From contig CM049315.1 in NCBI GenBank assembly GCA_026874595.1, forward strand, positions 68,457,916-68,521,915: 64,000 nucleotides of DNA, in the 5' to 3' direction. This DNA is from Sipunculus nudus. Lineage: Eukaryota > Annelida > Sipuncula > Golfingiida > Sipunculidae. Shown here in pieces: positions 11,546-22,980 of the stretch. A model generated the notes under the pieces. The model searched no databases. It worked only from the letters and a program-made list of their open reading frames with translations, and had not been told where the DNA came from. Numbering within the stretch: the first letter of the stretch is position 1; every line of letters starts with the position of its first letter. The translations under genes and the position numbers were made by a program.

Positions 11546-13649
11546 TACGTGATCTTTTGATATTAGGTTTCGTAACACACGGTGAAAGCGATCTGATTCC
11601 TGGTTCAATGTTCCGAAATCTCGAAATAACGAGGAATTTGTGCAAAATTTATACACCGTTTAATTAAAGACACACTCAAGGATCACATTTAAAAATAAAA
11701 AAAAATAACCAAACAAATGGAAATTTGGTCTAGAATCAGCATAATGTGATTGTTTACAGTCTGTAGTATTCAGAACCACAACGGTGTCGAAAGCTCTCAT
11801 CACAGAAACCAAATTCATCACTCATCAGCTGTTGTTTAAATATCACAAAACTCTCCAAAATGGGGGTACATTTGTATACGTGACATTAACATCCATAAAC
11901 CAATACTCAAACCATGAACAAAAATTGGGGCCTTCAAAATTTCACCAACTCCTCTCAGATTCCGTCCGTCTCTATATACGGAAAGCCGTCAAATCTGAAA
12001 ATTCAGTGACGTCATAATTATGCACATAGATCAAATCACCACCATGAAACAGTGATCTGATGGAAAAATTAAAAGTCCGCCATCTTGTTATCCATATAAC
12101 ACATACTTTTAAATTAACTTGATCGCACATCCAGATCATTATATCATGATTTAAAGCTCAAAATTACTTATCAAATAAACATATTAAATAAAAATATCTT
12201 TGCGTATAAAACCTGTATATATGCACAAAGTTGACTTTATTTCAGGTTCTAAATATACACCTTGTCAGTATTTTGAGCTCCTCTGACCATAAACCAAATC
12301 CAAATTACAAGAAAGCTACTACACAAGATCTCGACACTAGTCTGGATTTCCCTACCATAAATATAAATAATACAAAAACATATTTCGATAATGGTCTATA
12401 CCCCCAGTACATACTAGTAGTTGTTCTCCCATCACCCGCTGGCAGTATACATAACCCAAACACAATAATACACACACGGACACAAACACATAAAGGCAAC
12501 ACGAATTAATAACAAAACGTAAAATCGATGCCTTAATCGATTAAGTAACAGAACCTTTGCTGCTGGCTGATGAAGAAAACAAAAATCACTCTGTCATCAT
12601 TCAAATGAAGGTAGAGAGTAGTGCCAAACTGTCTGCATGCGGTCCGCTGTGGTGTTCAGGCCCTCATCACGGTGTGGGCGTGGTCACTGTCTGCATGCGG
12701 TCGGCTGTGGTGTTCAGGCCCTCATCACGGAGTGGGCGTGGTCACTGCTGCTCTGCTGGCTCGTCAGACTTCTCGTCGTGACCTCGCTGCTGGGTGTTCT
12801 GGAGCTAACCTGGGGAGGCGTCTTGGACCTCTTTGTGCTTGGCTTGCTGTGACATCTACAAATACTTTAACAAATTTCGTCCCTATTTTCGGAGGCTAAA
12901 GAACCTGAAAACAATCTATGTCTGGATTTTGTCGTTGGTGGGGGAGCTGATGTGGCCCGGTTTGCTTGAGTCTACGTGATCGGCTCCAGCCCCGACTCCA
13001 CTTTCTTGGAACCATATATCTAAACACAACAATGAATACGCTGACCTGACCTTCAGAAAATAACGCTCTCTGTGGTGATCCATACTCCTAAAAATAAATA
13101 TTCAACCTTTAAATTTTTGTTTACATTTTCATATCATTTTGAAAATGAAGGTAGATCCATGATTAAAATAAATGGTGTGAGTACAATATGTTTCACTAAG
13201 AAAGACATAGCTAAACACTTATGCGTGACAAATATTAGAGGCACTTTATTTAACCGTAGTCCCCTGTTAAAATCGATACTGGAAGTGTATTGTAGTAAAA
13301 GTACAATATAAATGACCTGCCTAATCTCTCGTCTGGTGGCGGTAACCGGCTCTTATTTTTGCTGCTTTGGCTCCTGGTCCTCAGCATTCTTTAGCGGAAA
13401 CTGGTGACACAAAGAACAGACCCCGGTGATGAAAAAACACATAAGCCGGCCCCTCTGTTCGGTCAGGGGAGTGTTTTATTGACGGCCACCAGGCCAACGG
13501 GTGCATTCCGAGGGACAGGGGAAGGGTGACATTTTCGAGTCGTACATGCGAGTCGTTTTTACATTGGAAGTTAAAAAATTGTATTTATCTTCGTTGCAGC
13601 GAAGAGATAATGTAAATGATGGCAATGGTAACGATAATGATGATAATAT
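11546..13649. other. Interval without recognised gene
   Basis: AT-rich with a GC-richer patch at 12620-12850. Small ORFs at 12231-12509 and 13072-13311 persist in copy B, but the copies are too alike for this to mean much. A palindrome CTTAATCGATTAAG lies at 12532-12545. Nothing matched a known family. Confidence 0.4.
12631..12746. repeat. 58-bp tandem repeat, two copies
   Basis: GTCTGCATGCGGTC starts at 12631 and again at 12689, followed in each by the same CTGTGGTGTTCAGGCCCTCA stretch. Also in copy B (60731 on), where the second copy has diverged more. Confidence 0.85.
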
Positions 13650-14120
13650 ATATTATTTTTGCTACTGCTTTTCTAAACATTTACTTAACATGTGTGCCAA
13701 GAATATCCAGTTAACAAGATCGTGATAATACTGGTCCGAATATTTTCCACACTGACTGCATTAATGGTGCTTGACAATTTTGGACTGTAAATTCTATTCA
13801 TATTTTTATTTATTTATTTTCATAATGCACATGGAGATCTTACCCTTGAGCTGTGATGAGGCAATTTTTATCTCCGCCAGTGGGGTAAGCGTTCATCCCC
13901 GCTCGTGTGTGTTTGTGTGTTTTTTTCACAACATATCTCAAACGATAATAAACGGAATCTAATGAGAAATGTTCAAAGTATTTCGGGAATGGCCCAATGA
14001 AAAATAGATTAGCTTTGGCGTGGATCCGGTACATCAACCAGATTCAGTATATATCTAGGTCATGTTTATGACCAAGGAATATTCACAAGTGTACATTCAC
14101 TTATGCAAGAACGAACCTGG
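13650..14120. repeat. Array-unit homology block
   Basis: Matches 26310-26780 in unit 2 (diverged) and about 61740-62210 in unit 3 (near identical). Non-coding. Confidence 0.7.
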
Positions 14121-14159
14121 GTAAATGGGCCGAATAAGTTAATGCAAAGTCGGGTTTGG

Positions 14160-14330
14160 TAACATGACCTTGAGAATAAATAAACCGGATGTATCATTGC
14201 AGAGTACGATATGATGATCAGTAATCAAATAACTATCGTCTAGTGAGCAATTAGAGAGTAATCATCCTGCACGTTATTAGTGTATGAATACATATACAGC
14301 AATTATTGATCATAATGACGCTTTCTTGGG
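14160..14330 (-). promoter_or_regulatory. Orphan copy of the PLK4-like upstream block
   Basis: Aligns by eye to the gene 1 upstream block at about 5770-5900: same order of GTATC.TTG.AGAGTA, AGTAATCA, ATCATCCTG.ACGT.ATTAGTG. The 12-mer at 14271-14282 has one change (ACGTTATTAGTG), while the counterpart at 62365-62376 is exact. No PLK4-like exon 1 or 2 follows it leftwards. Probably a relic of a lost copy or a separated control element. Confidence 0.5.
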
Positions 14331-14466
14331 TAAACACTCTATAATAGTCAGGGCCGTGCCCCCGTCCGAAACAACATGGAAGAAAACCCCCATGGGCGAG
14401 TCAGTCAAGGATAACTTGTGTAATAGATATATTTAAATTTTTTACCTGGCTTCTGCTATTCTGTTG

Positions 14467-15773
14467 ACGGTTATTCCATGTTTCTTTCTCCTAATAACAC
14501 ACACACACACACATATATATATATTGTCAGACCAGTAGCATGTCTAGCTTTCTGATGAGGCCTACTATTTGGTTTGTCCATTCTTTGAGGATATAGAACG
14601 AAATATACTAAAGATCAAAATCAAAACGATTTTTCGAGGACCACTCTGGATACTAAGATGGAGAATACTCAGACCTAAAGTTATGACTTATTTCCTGTTC
14701 AAACTCACCTTGTTTCAACTTATTACCATTACTAAGACCTATTTTGGTTTGAGATGATCGAGGGGGCTGTGGGTTAACATTGATGCTCGTTGGGATACAG
14801 TGAATACATGAAGCTTACCTTTGAATTTTTTTGGGATGTGCCCTCTCTCTCTCTCTCTCTCACTGGTTGAACACACATTTAAAAGATTTTTTTTTCTAAT
14901 CTAGATATTCACCTAGTAACCTCGAATTTAAGAGCAGAGTTGTCTTTTGTCTCCGTGCCTGTCTCTCTCAGGTATTTTTCTCCCCCCCCCCTCTCTCACA
15001 CACACACATACACACACAATGCATGCAGTAGAATCATTAAAATCTTTTACACCAAGCTTTATTACAATTATGTGTACCTGTTTTTATGAGCCTGCAAACC
15101 GCACATGTATAGCAAATTTAGCAAGTCAAACACATTGCATAATCACGTTTTAAAATTTGACGGAAATTGGTATAAATGGTGGTAGAACTTGTAAGGCTTT
15201 TACAACAAGTAATCACAAACATCTCGGTCTCTTGTCATCATCATCACCACCATTATCATCATAATAAGACAATGAATAACATGCATATCACACTCTCTCC
15301 ACAAGCTTTGAATGAGTCCATGTGTATATGTGCTCATTTCCTGAGAGAAGTCTTTGGCTGCATCCCAGAATTCCGTTCGGTTTCTCGGCTTCCACTTTTC
15401 AGTCTCCTCCGTCTCTGTGTATGTAGAGTTCTTGGTGCCCTTGACCGATCGATGGACGTGCATGTTCCTAATTGATTCCCGTCCTCTGAAACTCCTTTCT
15501 TGTTGGCGGCTTAGACCGTGGCAGCTTGTTATCAGCCTGTACCCTCACCCGCGTGTTGACGCAACGCCTGTCCTTCAACCTGTGTCAACAGTGTCAAGAC
15601 TGTCAGCTGTGTCAGATTGTGCCATCCGACAGACGAGTGGGTGGACCTTTGAGAACAGCTCTGTGAACTCCTGGGTGGAGGTCTGGGTTCTTATAGCTTG
15701 CCTGTAGCCATCCGTGTATACACAGATGGTCTGTAGCTATCCGTGTATTAGCTCAATATGAACCTACTTTGAA
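14467..15773. repeat. 3' flank of gene 2, repeated three times in the window
   Basis: Lies downstream of gene 2 (minus strand) and recurs next to gene 3 (31140-32342) and gene 5 (62575-63896), so it has travelled with gene-2-type copies. Contains CA/TA (14500-14523), CT (14842-14861) and CA (14998-15017) microsatellites and two units of a 29-bp motif at about 15706-15755. A minus-strand AATAAA at 15058-15063 could end the gene 2 transcript. Confidence 0.7.
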
Positions 15774-18700
15774 TCAAGCTCCAGACGTCTGTGCTTCACT
15801 CAGTTTATGAAGAACTGCTGGTAGATCGTCCATTTTCTGTCTCACCTTTAGAGGTATATGATCATTTTCCTTGAAACTGAAATATGTACCAAGACAAATA
15901 AAGAACTATCAGAAATTTATATTATGAGTAAAAGTATATTTTCATCAGCCTTTAAAGGTTACTATCATTAAGAAGTCGGTACTTCAAATGTATGAATATT
16001 TCCAAGGGTTTACATAATTATGTGTTGCTGTATTTAAAAAAAATGTTCCTGTATTGGTTTTAACATTCATTTGTTCAAGAGGCATTAAGTATACACACCT
16101 TGATGCGTTTCCTTTTGGACACGTGTACTTGATGACCATGGGGTTGGGTTGCAGTGATAGTTCTGACCCGTCATCGAACTGAACAGACACTTCCTTGTTT
16201 GACCACTGAGTTCCCCAGCCAATACCGGGGACGAATACTTGGCAGAGCATCCTTGGTGACGGTAAAGGGAAACTGTTACAGCCAGAGGCAGACGACAATG
16301 TTTGATCCTGGTTTGGCGCCATTTCAACTGACGACAGCGTCTCATCCGGTGTAACAGATATATCTGAACTCCCGTCGATTGGCGTGCTGCTTCTTGGGCT
16401 TTCTCTGGTGGACAAAGGATCTGTTGAGCTGACTCGAGACTTTGGGCTGTCGGTACATGAACGTCTGGATAATGGGAGAGATAATATGATGATTAGAGAC
16501 CGATACACTTTGTAAAGTTAAAGACTAAATATTTTGTATTTTAAACTTCTTAAATCAGTAAATAAAGTAAAATTACATAGGTCGCACCTATATTTTTTAT
16601 CATGAATGACCCATGCATATGATTCAGAACTACCGGTCCATTTCTATCTGTATAAGTGAAATATTAAAGGTACGATATGTATCAAAATACGTCTAATAAG
16701 ATTCACCTTCCGATGACAGCAGGGAAGCAGGTCACATCTTCTCTTGATCCTACGTGATCGTCCATTGACGTCACCAGGTAAACAAAGTCTAAACATTTCT
16801 GACGAATCTGAAAAAAATACAGACATTTTAATGAAAAAAATGTTTTTTTTTTAAATTTTTTTTGTAGAGGCAATCGCCTCCATTTTTAATGCTGACTAAT
16901 CTAAGTAATAAGCTAAGTATTTAAATCTGCAGAGTTCCTTTCCGGATTGGGACTACTTGACAAGGCGGTAGCACTCGCTTTATTTTATATTTTGTCATTT
17001 TTATTTTATATTCTGGTGTCACCCAGGCCCGGGTTCTACCGCACCTGCAGGACCTGGGTGTGAAATCATCCAAATTGCTGGGTCATAACACAGAGGTACC
17101 TTCCAAAGACGCACTCGTTTGTGAGTGATACACGGTTGTGGGGCACAACCTTCCCATTTAACCTGCAGAACGCTCACCCCGGGGTTAGGGCCGACCATGA
17201 AAATCTTAACGCTTCTCGCTGAGATTTGAACTCGCGACCTTCCGGCTCGTGCTCTACCCCTGAGCCACAAAAAAACAAGTCATATTCACAACTGTTTGTA
17301 TATACAGTGAGTGTTTTTGTTGTTTTGTATATTTTTAATATTCTTGATTTTGAAATCGTTAGAGTTATCTAAATATACCTTATAACTTGATACGTTTTTT
17401 TCATATGACCAAATACTCTGGAATAGTTTGTATGATTCATGATGTAAAATTATGATTAGATGTGCTATATTAAGATATAAAAATAAAATTAATATAATAT
17501 ATTACTATTAATTTTTTACCTTTAATGCATGTTTGAGGAGTTGCTTGGTTTGAGGATCAAAGTTGAAAGAGCTTGTTTCAGAATCAAGCTTGAAATATTT
17601 TCCGTCGCACTTGGTGATGCTCGTAACGTCATCACAACAACGGACCTTGGCTCCGTCATAAAACGCCGCCTCAAAGTCATAATTGTCGTTCTCCATCAGC
17701 ATACACTTGGCCTGGTCTGTGTACATGGTCACTTTCGGGGTCTTGGACTTGACCACGTCAATAAATCTGTAAGAATATAAACACATATGGTTCACAATCT
17801 ATAGTTTAGAAAAGTTGTTCAAAAGGATATGTTTCTCGACGTTTTATGTCATTTCATATATTTTATATGTTTCAGGACAATGACATTATATGTAAACTTG
17901 CTTAAGTAAAGATAAAAAAATTTAAAAAGTAATAAAATCGAGTAAGATCTAGATCTGTTTTAATATGCGTGACATGCATGTTCTGTACCTATTGTCGAGA
18001 GACAAAAAGAATAGCACATGTTCTCCATACTTACTTTGCTGCATGCTGGTACCTCTTCCAGTATTTCTGGGGCAGCCTGTCGTGGCTGTACTCACTGACG
18101 GAGCCTGCTGCAGGGCTGGCTGGACTGTCACTGACTGTCGTGTTGTCACACTGGGGCGGATAGACCTGGATCACGTGACCATCAGGGCTGATCTTCATCA
18201 CTTCTTTCACGATCTCCAGGTCCTGTTTAGTTCTGAGGATCTCCAAATACACGCTGCTGTCGTCTGTGATCGTCATCTGTTGAGAAAATGGTGCAAAAAG
18301 GAAATGTGACCACTTGTATTTATTCCTACTACATATCTCTATTCTCAGTTAAATTATCCGATCTCAGTTAAAAGTGTAAAGTCAGGAACGGTAATATAAT
18401 AAGATTTCATTTTTCACAGTTTTCTTCTATTAATCGGTTCGATGATTCGGTTGTCTTCGTCTATTAGTTGTTTGATCAACAAAAGTGATCTTTGACCCAC
18501 ATATAATTTATTTTTTTTTCAAAAAGATATCAATACTTGAATTATTTTTTTAAAATGATAAAATTCTCAGATATAGTGCTTGTGTTATATCGGTGTAAGT
18601 ATATAATCATCGCTGAGTATAATAAATAACGGTAACTTACCACGACGTTACGTATTTTCTGACGACAAGGCTTCAGACGAAAAGACGTCAGAGGAGGAAT

Positions 18701-19112
18701 AGGACAACTGTCCACGTGACCACTGGTGACGTCATCGGCTGAGGATGAACGCTCTTCTCCTTGACCGTGACTGTATACCTAAAACATGAAGGTTTGAAGT
18801 GAGTTTAGGATACCAGTATATTGACATGCGTCGGATATCGGATGAGTCACTCAGATCTAGCGATTATGTATACTCATATCATATATTAAAATACATAAAT
18901 TAACAACACACTTTCAATTTCTGTCATTCATGCATTTAAGTATTCGAAGTAACTTTGACATATAAATGGGCTCATTGTAAGTAATCGGCTGAAATACGTA
19001 GTCGCGAAAGATTGTATTAAAAGATTAATTACAACAGGGTTTCGTTTTATGGCCAAAATAAAATTAAATTTAAAGTCTATATATAATCAGAATCAGTGAA
19101 AGCCCTTACCAT
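15774..19112 (-). CDS. PLK4-like polo-box protein without kinase domain (gene 2)
   Basis: Seven exons: 19112-19110, 18778-18641, 18276-18035, 17766-17520, 16807-16707, 16464-16099, 15876-15774. All introns are GT..AG and coding phases match gene 1; exons 2, 3 and 4 have identical lengths (138, 242, 247) in both. Product 399 aa. PB1 about 25-130 (ends KYWKRYQHAAK), PB2 about 131-243 (DVVKSKTPKVTMYT, YDFEAAFYDGAKV, then CFPAVIGR), a shorter Ser/Pro/Thr linker, and PB3 about 312-399 (VFVPGIGWGTQW, VQFDDGSELSLQ). The start codon is the last codon of exon 1, directly before the donor (ATG|GTAAGG), with an in-frame TAA close upstream. No kinase domain is encoded or seen upstream. Diverged from gene 1 mainly in linker and exon 5 while polo-box cores stay alike. 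Intron 4 carries a SINE. Function by analogy only: centriole-scaffold binding. Confidence 0.87.
16925..17275 (-). mobile_element. tRNA-derived SINE in intron 4 of gene 2
   Basis: Read on the minus strand from 17275, it has an A-box-like TGGCTCAGGGG and a B-box-like GAGTTCAAATCTC about 35 nt later, the spacing of a Pol III tRNA-type promoter, followed by an unrelated body. T-rich DNA lies at the far end (about 16815-16865). Genes 1 and 4 lack it. Exact ends and family not determined. Confidence 0.6.
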
Positions 19113-19470
19113 ATTTTTTATTTTATTCTTTTTCCCGATGATGAACGGACTTGACCTTGAGGTATTAAGATATGACCTTGATATGTTATGGCCTTGTGAC
19201 AGCTGAAGCAGAAGCTACCTTTCTGAACAGATCTCAAATCGAATACAACTGATAGAATTTGTGGAAAATCCTTTTTTATACCTGTTGAACTTAATAAACG
19301 TGTTTCACCTCGTCATATCCTGACTCGCCCGTTCTTGTTTCATTTATCAAGTCACGTGACCACATGAGTCAACGGGGAGTGATTAGTCAAGTACAATATA
19401 ATTAATACTAATCAATGCAGACCCACAGGTCGAGTATGGATGGGGGACGTAATTAGTGGGAATTAAATGG
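19113..19470 (-). promoter_or_regulatory. Upstream region of gene 2
   Basis: TATA-like TATAAAAAAG on the minus strand at 19271-19280, E-box CACGTGAC at 19353-19360 (241 bp before the ATG) and ACGTAATTAGTG at 19447-19458 (335 bp before). Motif order and spacing match gene 1. Proximal sequence is otherwise diverged. Confidence 0.55.
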
Positions 19471-19821
19471 GCTATAACTATGGAAGTAACATGACGATCA
19501 CTTTAATGGTCATGATACTAATGATATAGTATATATTATTTAATATTGGTTAAATAATATTTAATTCAAAAGGCAAGAATATTAGAAAATAAGCCATAGC
19601 CCTATATTATTAATTCATGTCCTCCTGAATATGCAAATAAACATTTCACATATTATTGTCTAATATTGATTTCTATATATGACGATATAGTTAATACATG
19701 TCCATGTATTATTGCCCGCCTTAATTTGTTAATAAGAATAGCTGAGATTAAAAAATATTTTTTCTTTTCTCCTTTTATAAACTGTTATATATTTTTACAT
19801 GTTTTACAATACTTTTAAAAC

Positions 19822-19878
<57 letters not shown>

Positions 19879-20173
19879 AACATTCTTATACAGGGTTTCT
19901 TAAATTCAATGACTGTATAGTCTGTTAATATGTCGTCATCTCATTTCCCATTGGTGATTTATAACGAAACTGAAAGACATTATTCTCCGAAATATATACT
20001 CTGTGCTTTGGCTGTGACGTGTAATGCATGAATATTATTCCAGTTTTATAAAATATACAATATTTCATAATATTAATAAATTGATCGACAGCTTGTAATT
20101 TTGCTAGTTTTGTTATCTCGCTTCATTAAGGTGTAAAATAATCGTGTACATTTCCGAGGGGAGGACGGCTAAT
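19471..20173. other. Distal upstream flank of gene 2
   Basis: No gene. Homologous to 34783-35455 upstream of gene 3. Includes a CA then TA microsatellite at about 19825-19878 absent from the gene 3 flank. Confidence 0.6.
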
Positions 20174-20513
20174 GCTGCGTTTACCGGGCGCGCGGAAAGC
20201 GAAATGCGGAATGTGGTATAAAATCGCATTGGGCATTATTTTGCCGTCGGTAAAACACTGCGATATGGGCCCGATGATGTCAAATCCCGCTTGGTCGAGC
20301 TGCGTCTGTAGTTCATGCATATTGCAACCAGAGCCCATGGGCGCTGTGTCGCGCGCGTTATGCGGATCAAATTCTGCCTCGAAAATTCCATTTTACCGCG
20401 TCTCTCATGCCGCATACTGCCTACCGGTTAACAATTTACGATAAAATAACAAGGGCAAAAAATATCTTTTTCGCAAACCGCATACCGAATACCGCGTGTC
20501 CGGTAAACGCAGC
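20174..20513. mobile_element. 340-bp MITE with 14-bp terminal inverted repeats
   Basis: Starts GCTGCGTTTACCGG and ends with its perfect reverse complement CCGGTAAACGCAGC. Interior is unusually CpG-rich for this window. The matching flank of gene 3 (35440-35460) lacks it, joining GCTAA directly to GGCCGTT, which is a natural empty site. No transposase, so non-autonomous; superfamily not assigned because the target duplication is short and unclear. Confidence 0.85.
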
Positions 20514-20939
20514 TGAAGGCCGTTATTAATTTTTTATTCCCTTTTATTGCAAGATTGCTGATTTATGTAGGATTGTAAGATTGGTCACGGCGAGGGTAAA
20601 CCTACTTAATATTAAATTTTCTCGATGTAGGTTTATTCTTTGTAGTTAGGAGGAAACTACAATGTAAATAAAGCAACCTTTTTCTAAAACCCGAAAAAAA
20701 TGAGTGTATATAGTTATTCGAAGCCCTTCGACATTAATTGATAATATAAAAAAACTGTATCATAAAATGGTGTTTTAAATATACAAAAATGTTTTAAAAC
20801 ATCGTGCTTAGGCGTTTCTACCCTAAGTCAATACCTAATAGTAAACTCTTTTAATAATATATTATGTCGGAAAATATATTTCAGGCAAAAACAAATATGT
20901 TAAATTAAAAACCTACATTGAAAACACATGAAATAATGT
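20514..20939. other. Interval between MITE and R block
   Basis: AT-rich, no gene. Left part matches about 35460-35790 next to gene 3. Confidence 0.5.
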
Positions 20940-22980
20940 ATTAATGTTATTACCATTTTTCCTTTTGACTTCTCCGTCTTCTTCTATGTATTATTATTTT
21001 TTTTCTGTGCCTCGGGAATGACCTTCCTTCGCTTAGCGGGCCGTTGAACTACCGTCTGTTCCAGGACCTGAACTCGGTGACGTTGTTCGCACTCATTGAA
21101 CTCTGATGAGCGGTCACGCTCTGGAGGCGCCCCCTGTCCGCATGAACCGAGAAACTTGTTAATGCATCATTGTCAGGAACATCATGGGTAAGATATACTT
21201 TATTGTTCTGAATCACGTCAGACAGACCCATGAGGCGTGGAAGCCTGATTTAACAACGGGACAATCTCGGTCGGGTTGCTGTCAACATCACAATTATAAA
21301 CCGTTATATACCCATTGGTATATGATCAACATTTTCAGCTACTACCGGACTCGTCACCAAGCCGAGCTCAACCGAGTACGTCACCTAGGTCATGTGACAT
21401 AAACATGTTTGACGCAGCTTACATTGTGCCAGACAATCAGCCAGAGAGACGGAAAGGGAGCTAGACAGGCAGACAGACAGACAGACAAAGTGACAGACAG
21501 ACTGACGGACGGACGGACGGACGGACAGACATACAAAGTGCAGGATCGTATCAAAGTATGCAGCAGTTTGTTTCGGTTTCCGACAGGTCTTTGTGGTACC
21601 ATTATACTGGTCGTTATAGCTGTCTTAATAAATCACCACATCTTGTTATAACTGATCATTCACACCTCATGAGCTGTAGGATGATTCTGGGATATTAAAC
21701 ATTGAACAAAATGAGAGATAGGTCCATTACCTGTTGGTAGCACTGTGTATTGAAGAGAATGGACAATATAAATGGTATGTTATCATTGACATTTTGGATT
21801 TCAGATTGTATATCCATATACGGACAAGAGAAGTGTTTAAATCTGTAAGGAATGGAAGAGCGACATTAGAGAGAATCATTGAGGTTTTATTGATATTTCA
21901 CCCTTTTTCCTTTGAGTTTGAACCTCTACTTCCATCCAAAAAGTCATCTGAGCTACAATGATGGGTCTTGATTCGTCGGTTGTTTGTCCGTCCGTCCTCC
22001 GGGTAAGATTGAAATCACAACCGTACGAGCGGAAACTTTAACTTCACAAATTGACAAGTCCTGATCAGTCCTTTGTGGTATTTAGAACTGGGTCACTGGG
22101 ACATGTATTCTCTGATCTCTGAGTTACTTGAACACCTGAGTTTTAGATGCATTTTTTTAGTGGAGCGTGGCGGCGAATTAGTGAGGGTATTACAATTTGT
22201 GACTTCAAGGTTGTGGGTTCACGTCCCGTTCTGAAATAATTCCGATTTTAACACTTCTAACCAATAGCATTCGCTCTGTCTACCAAAGACTGAATGGTTA
22301 CTGGTCATTGGCGGTTGGCAAATGTAGAACGAATAACCTTCTATGGCGCTTATTATGGCTGCTTGGGTTGAATGATTAACAAGGGGCGGACTCGCTGAGA
22401 AAAGCTACAAGAATGAACTAGACTAGAAAAGACCAAATAAGCAAAGTGTACATTCGGATGAGATTGACATCTCAGTGACATATATGATTTCGACTTAGAG
22501 GCCCTAATATGCAGGATTTAGTGGCTCGTAAAATAAATTCTGATACATAGAAGTACATACTATGGTTGCCTGTTTGTTTTTGAGGGTTCAAATTCGAGAT
22601 AAAATTATCGCGAAAATAAAACCTTCGTGAAAAAGAGGCTACTTCGTCAGTGTCACGTGGAAAGGAGACAATCTTATAAATTATATAAGATTTTCAAATT
22701 ATCTGCGAATAATGAGCAGTTATGTCTTTTCTTCGATAGTCACCTGATTTCTGTACAATTTTTACGATTTGGCAGAAATGTTATTTAACATTTTAAATTT
22801 TTATAATAAACATTATACTCTTGGTAGGTTATTGTTTGTTGAGATCGCGTAAATGGAACTCTGTGAAACAACGAAAACGTAAAAACTGCGAAATTTTTAC
22901 CTCGCGAATATAAAAAAAGCACAATATATTCTGGCCATTTCAGCTAGGAAGGTCAAACGTCACGTGCACTAAAGACAGTG
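20940..22980. repeat. R block, copy 2 (diverged)
   Basis: Matches 1-1560 and 38340-39080/46776-48060, including the GACG microsatellite (21500-21530), the tRNA-like stretch (about 22165-22220) and part of the TCGCGA cluster. It begins the middle array unit. The LTR insertion site sequence (around 21731-21740) is uninterrupted here too. Confidence 0.75.

Larger units (their letters stand above)
1..15890. repeat. Segmental duplication, left copy (A)
   Basis: This whole stretch is repeated in the same order and orientation at 38749-64000. Anchor pairs: window base 1 with 38749, the gene 1 start codon 5531 with 51954, the NRF1-like palindrome 9008 with 54295, the last exon of gene 2 at 15876 with 63993. 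After removing the LTR element and the LINE from the right copy, and a 1.1 kb segment (about 6180-7310) found only here, the two copies have nearly the same length (about 14.75 kb). Most lines differ by only a few substitutions, so the duplication is recent. The left end is cut by the window edge. Confidence 0.93.

Noticed and set aside
12621-12899. Possible hydrophobic protein from the GC-richer patch
   Set aside because: Three overlapping frames are open because of the 58-bp repeat; no splice context or homology supports any of them.
15176-15475. ORF with a run of histidines
   Set aside because: The His run is a CAT/CAC microsatellite in a non-coding 3' flank; the frame is not kept in the diverged copy at 31690-31760.
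17200-17275. Functional tRNA gene
   Set aside because: A-box and B-box motifs are present but the stretch does not fold into a convincing cloverleaf with a matched acceptor stem and continues into an unrelated body, so SINE is preferred.
21390-21651. ORFs rich in Ser/Val or Thr/Asp repeats
   Set aside because: Translations of GACA/GACG microsatellite DNA.
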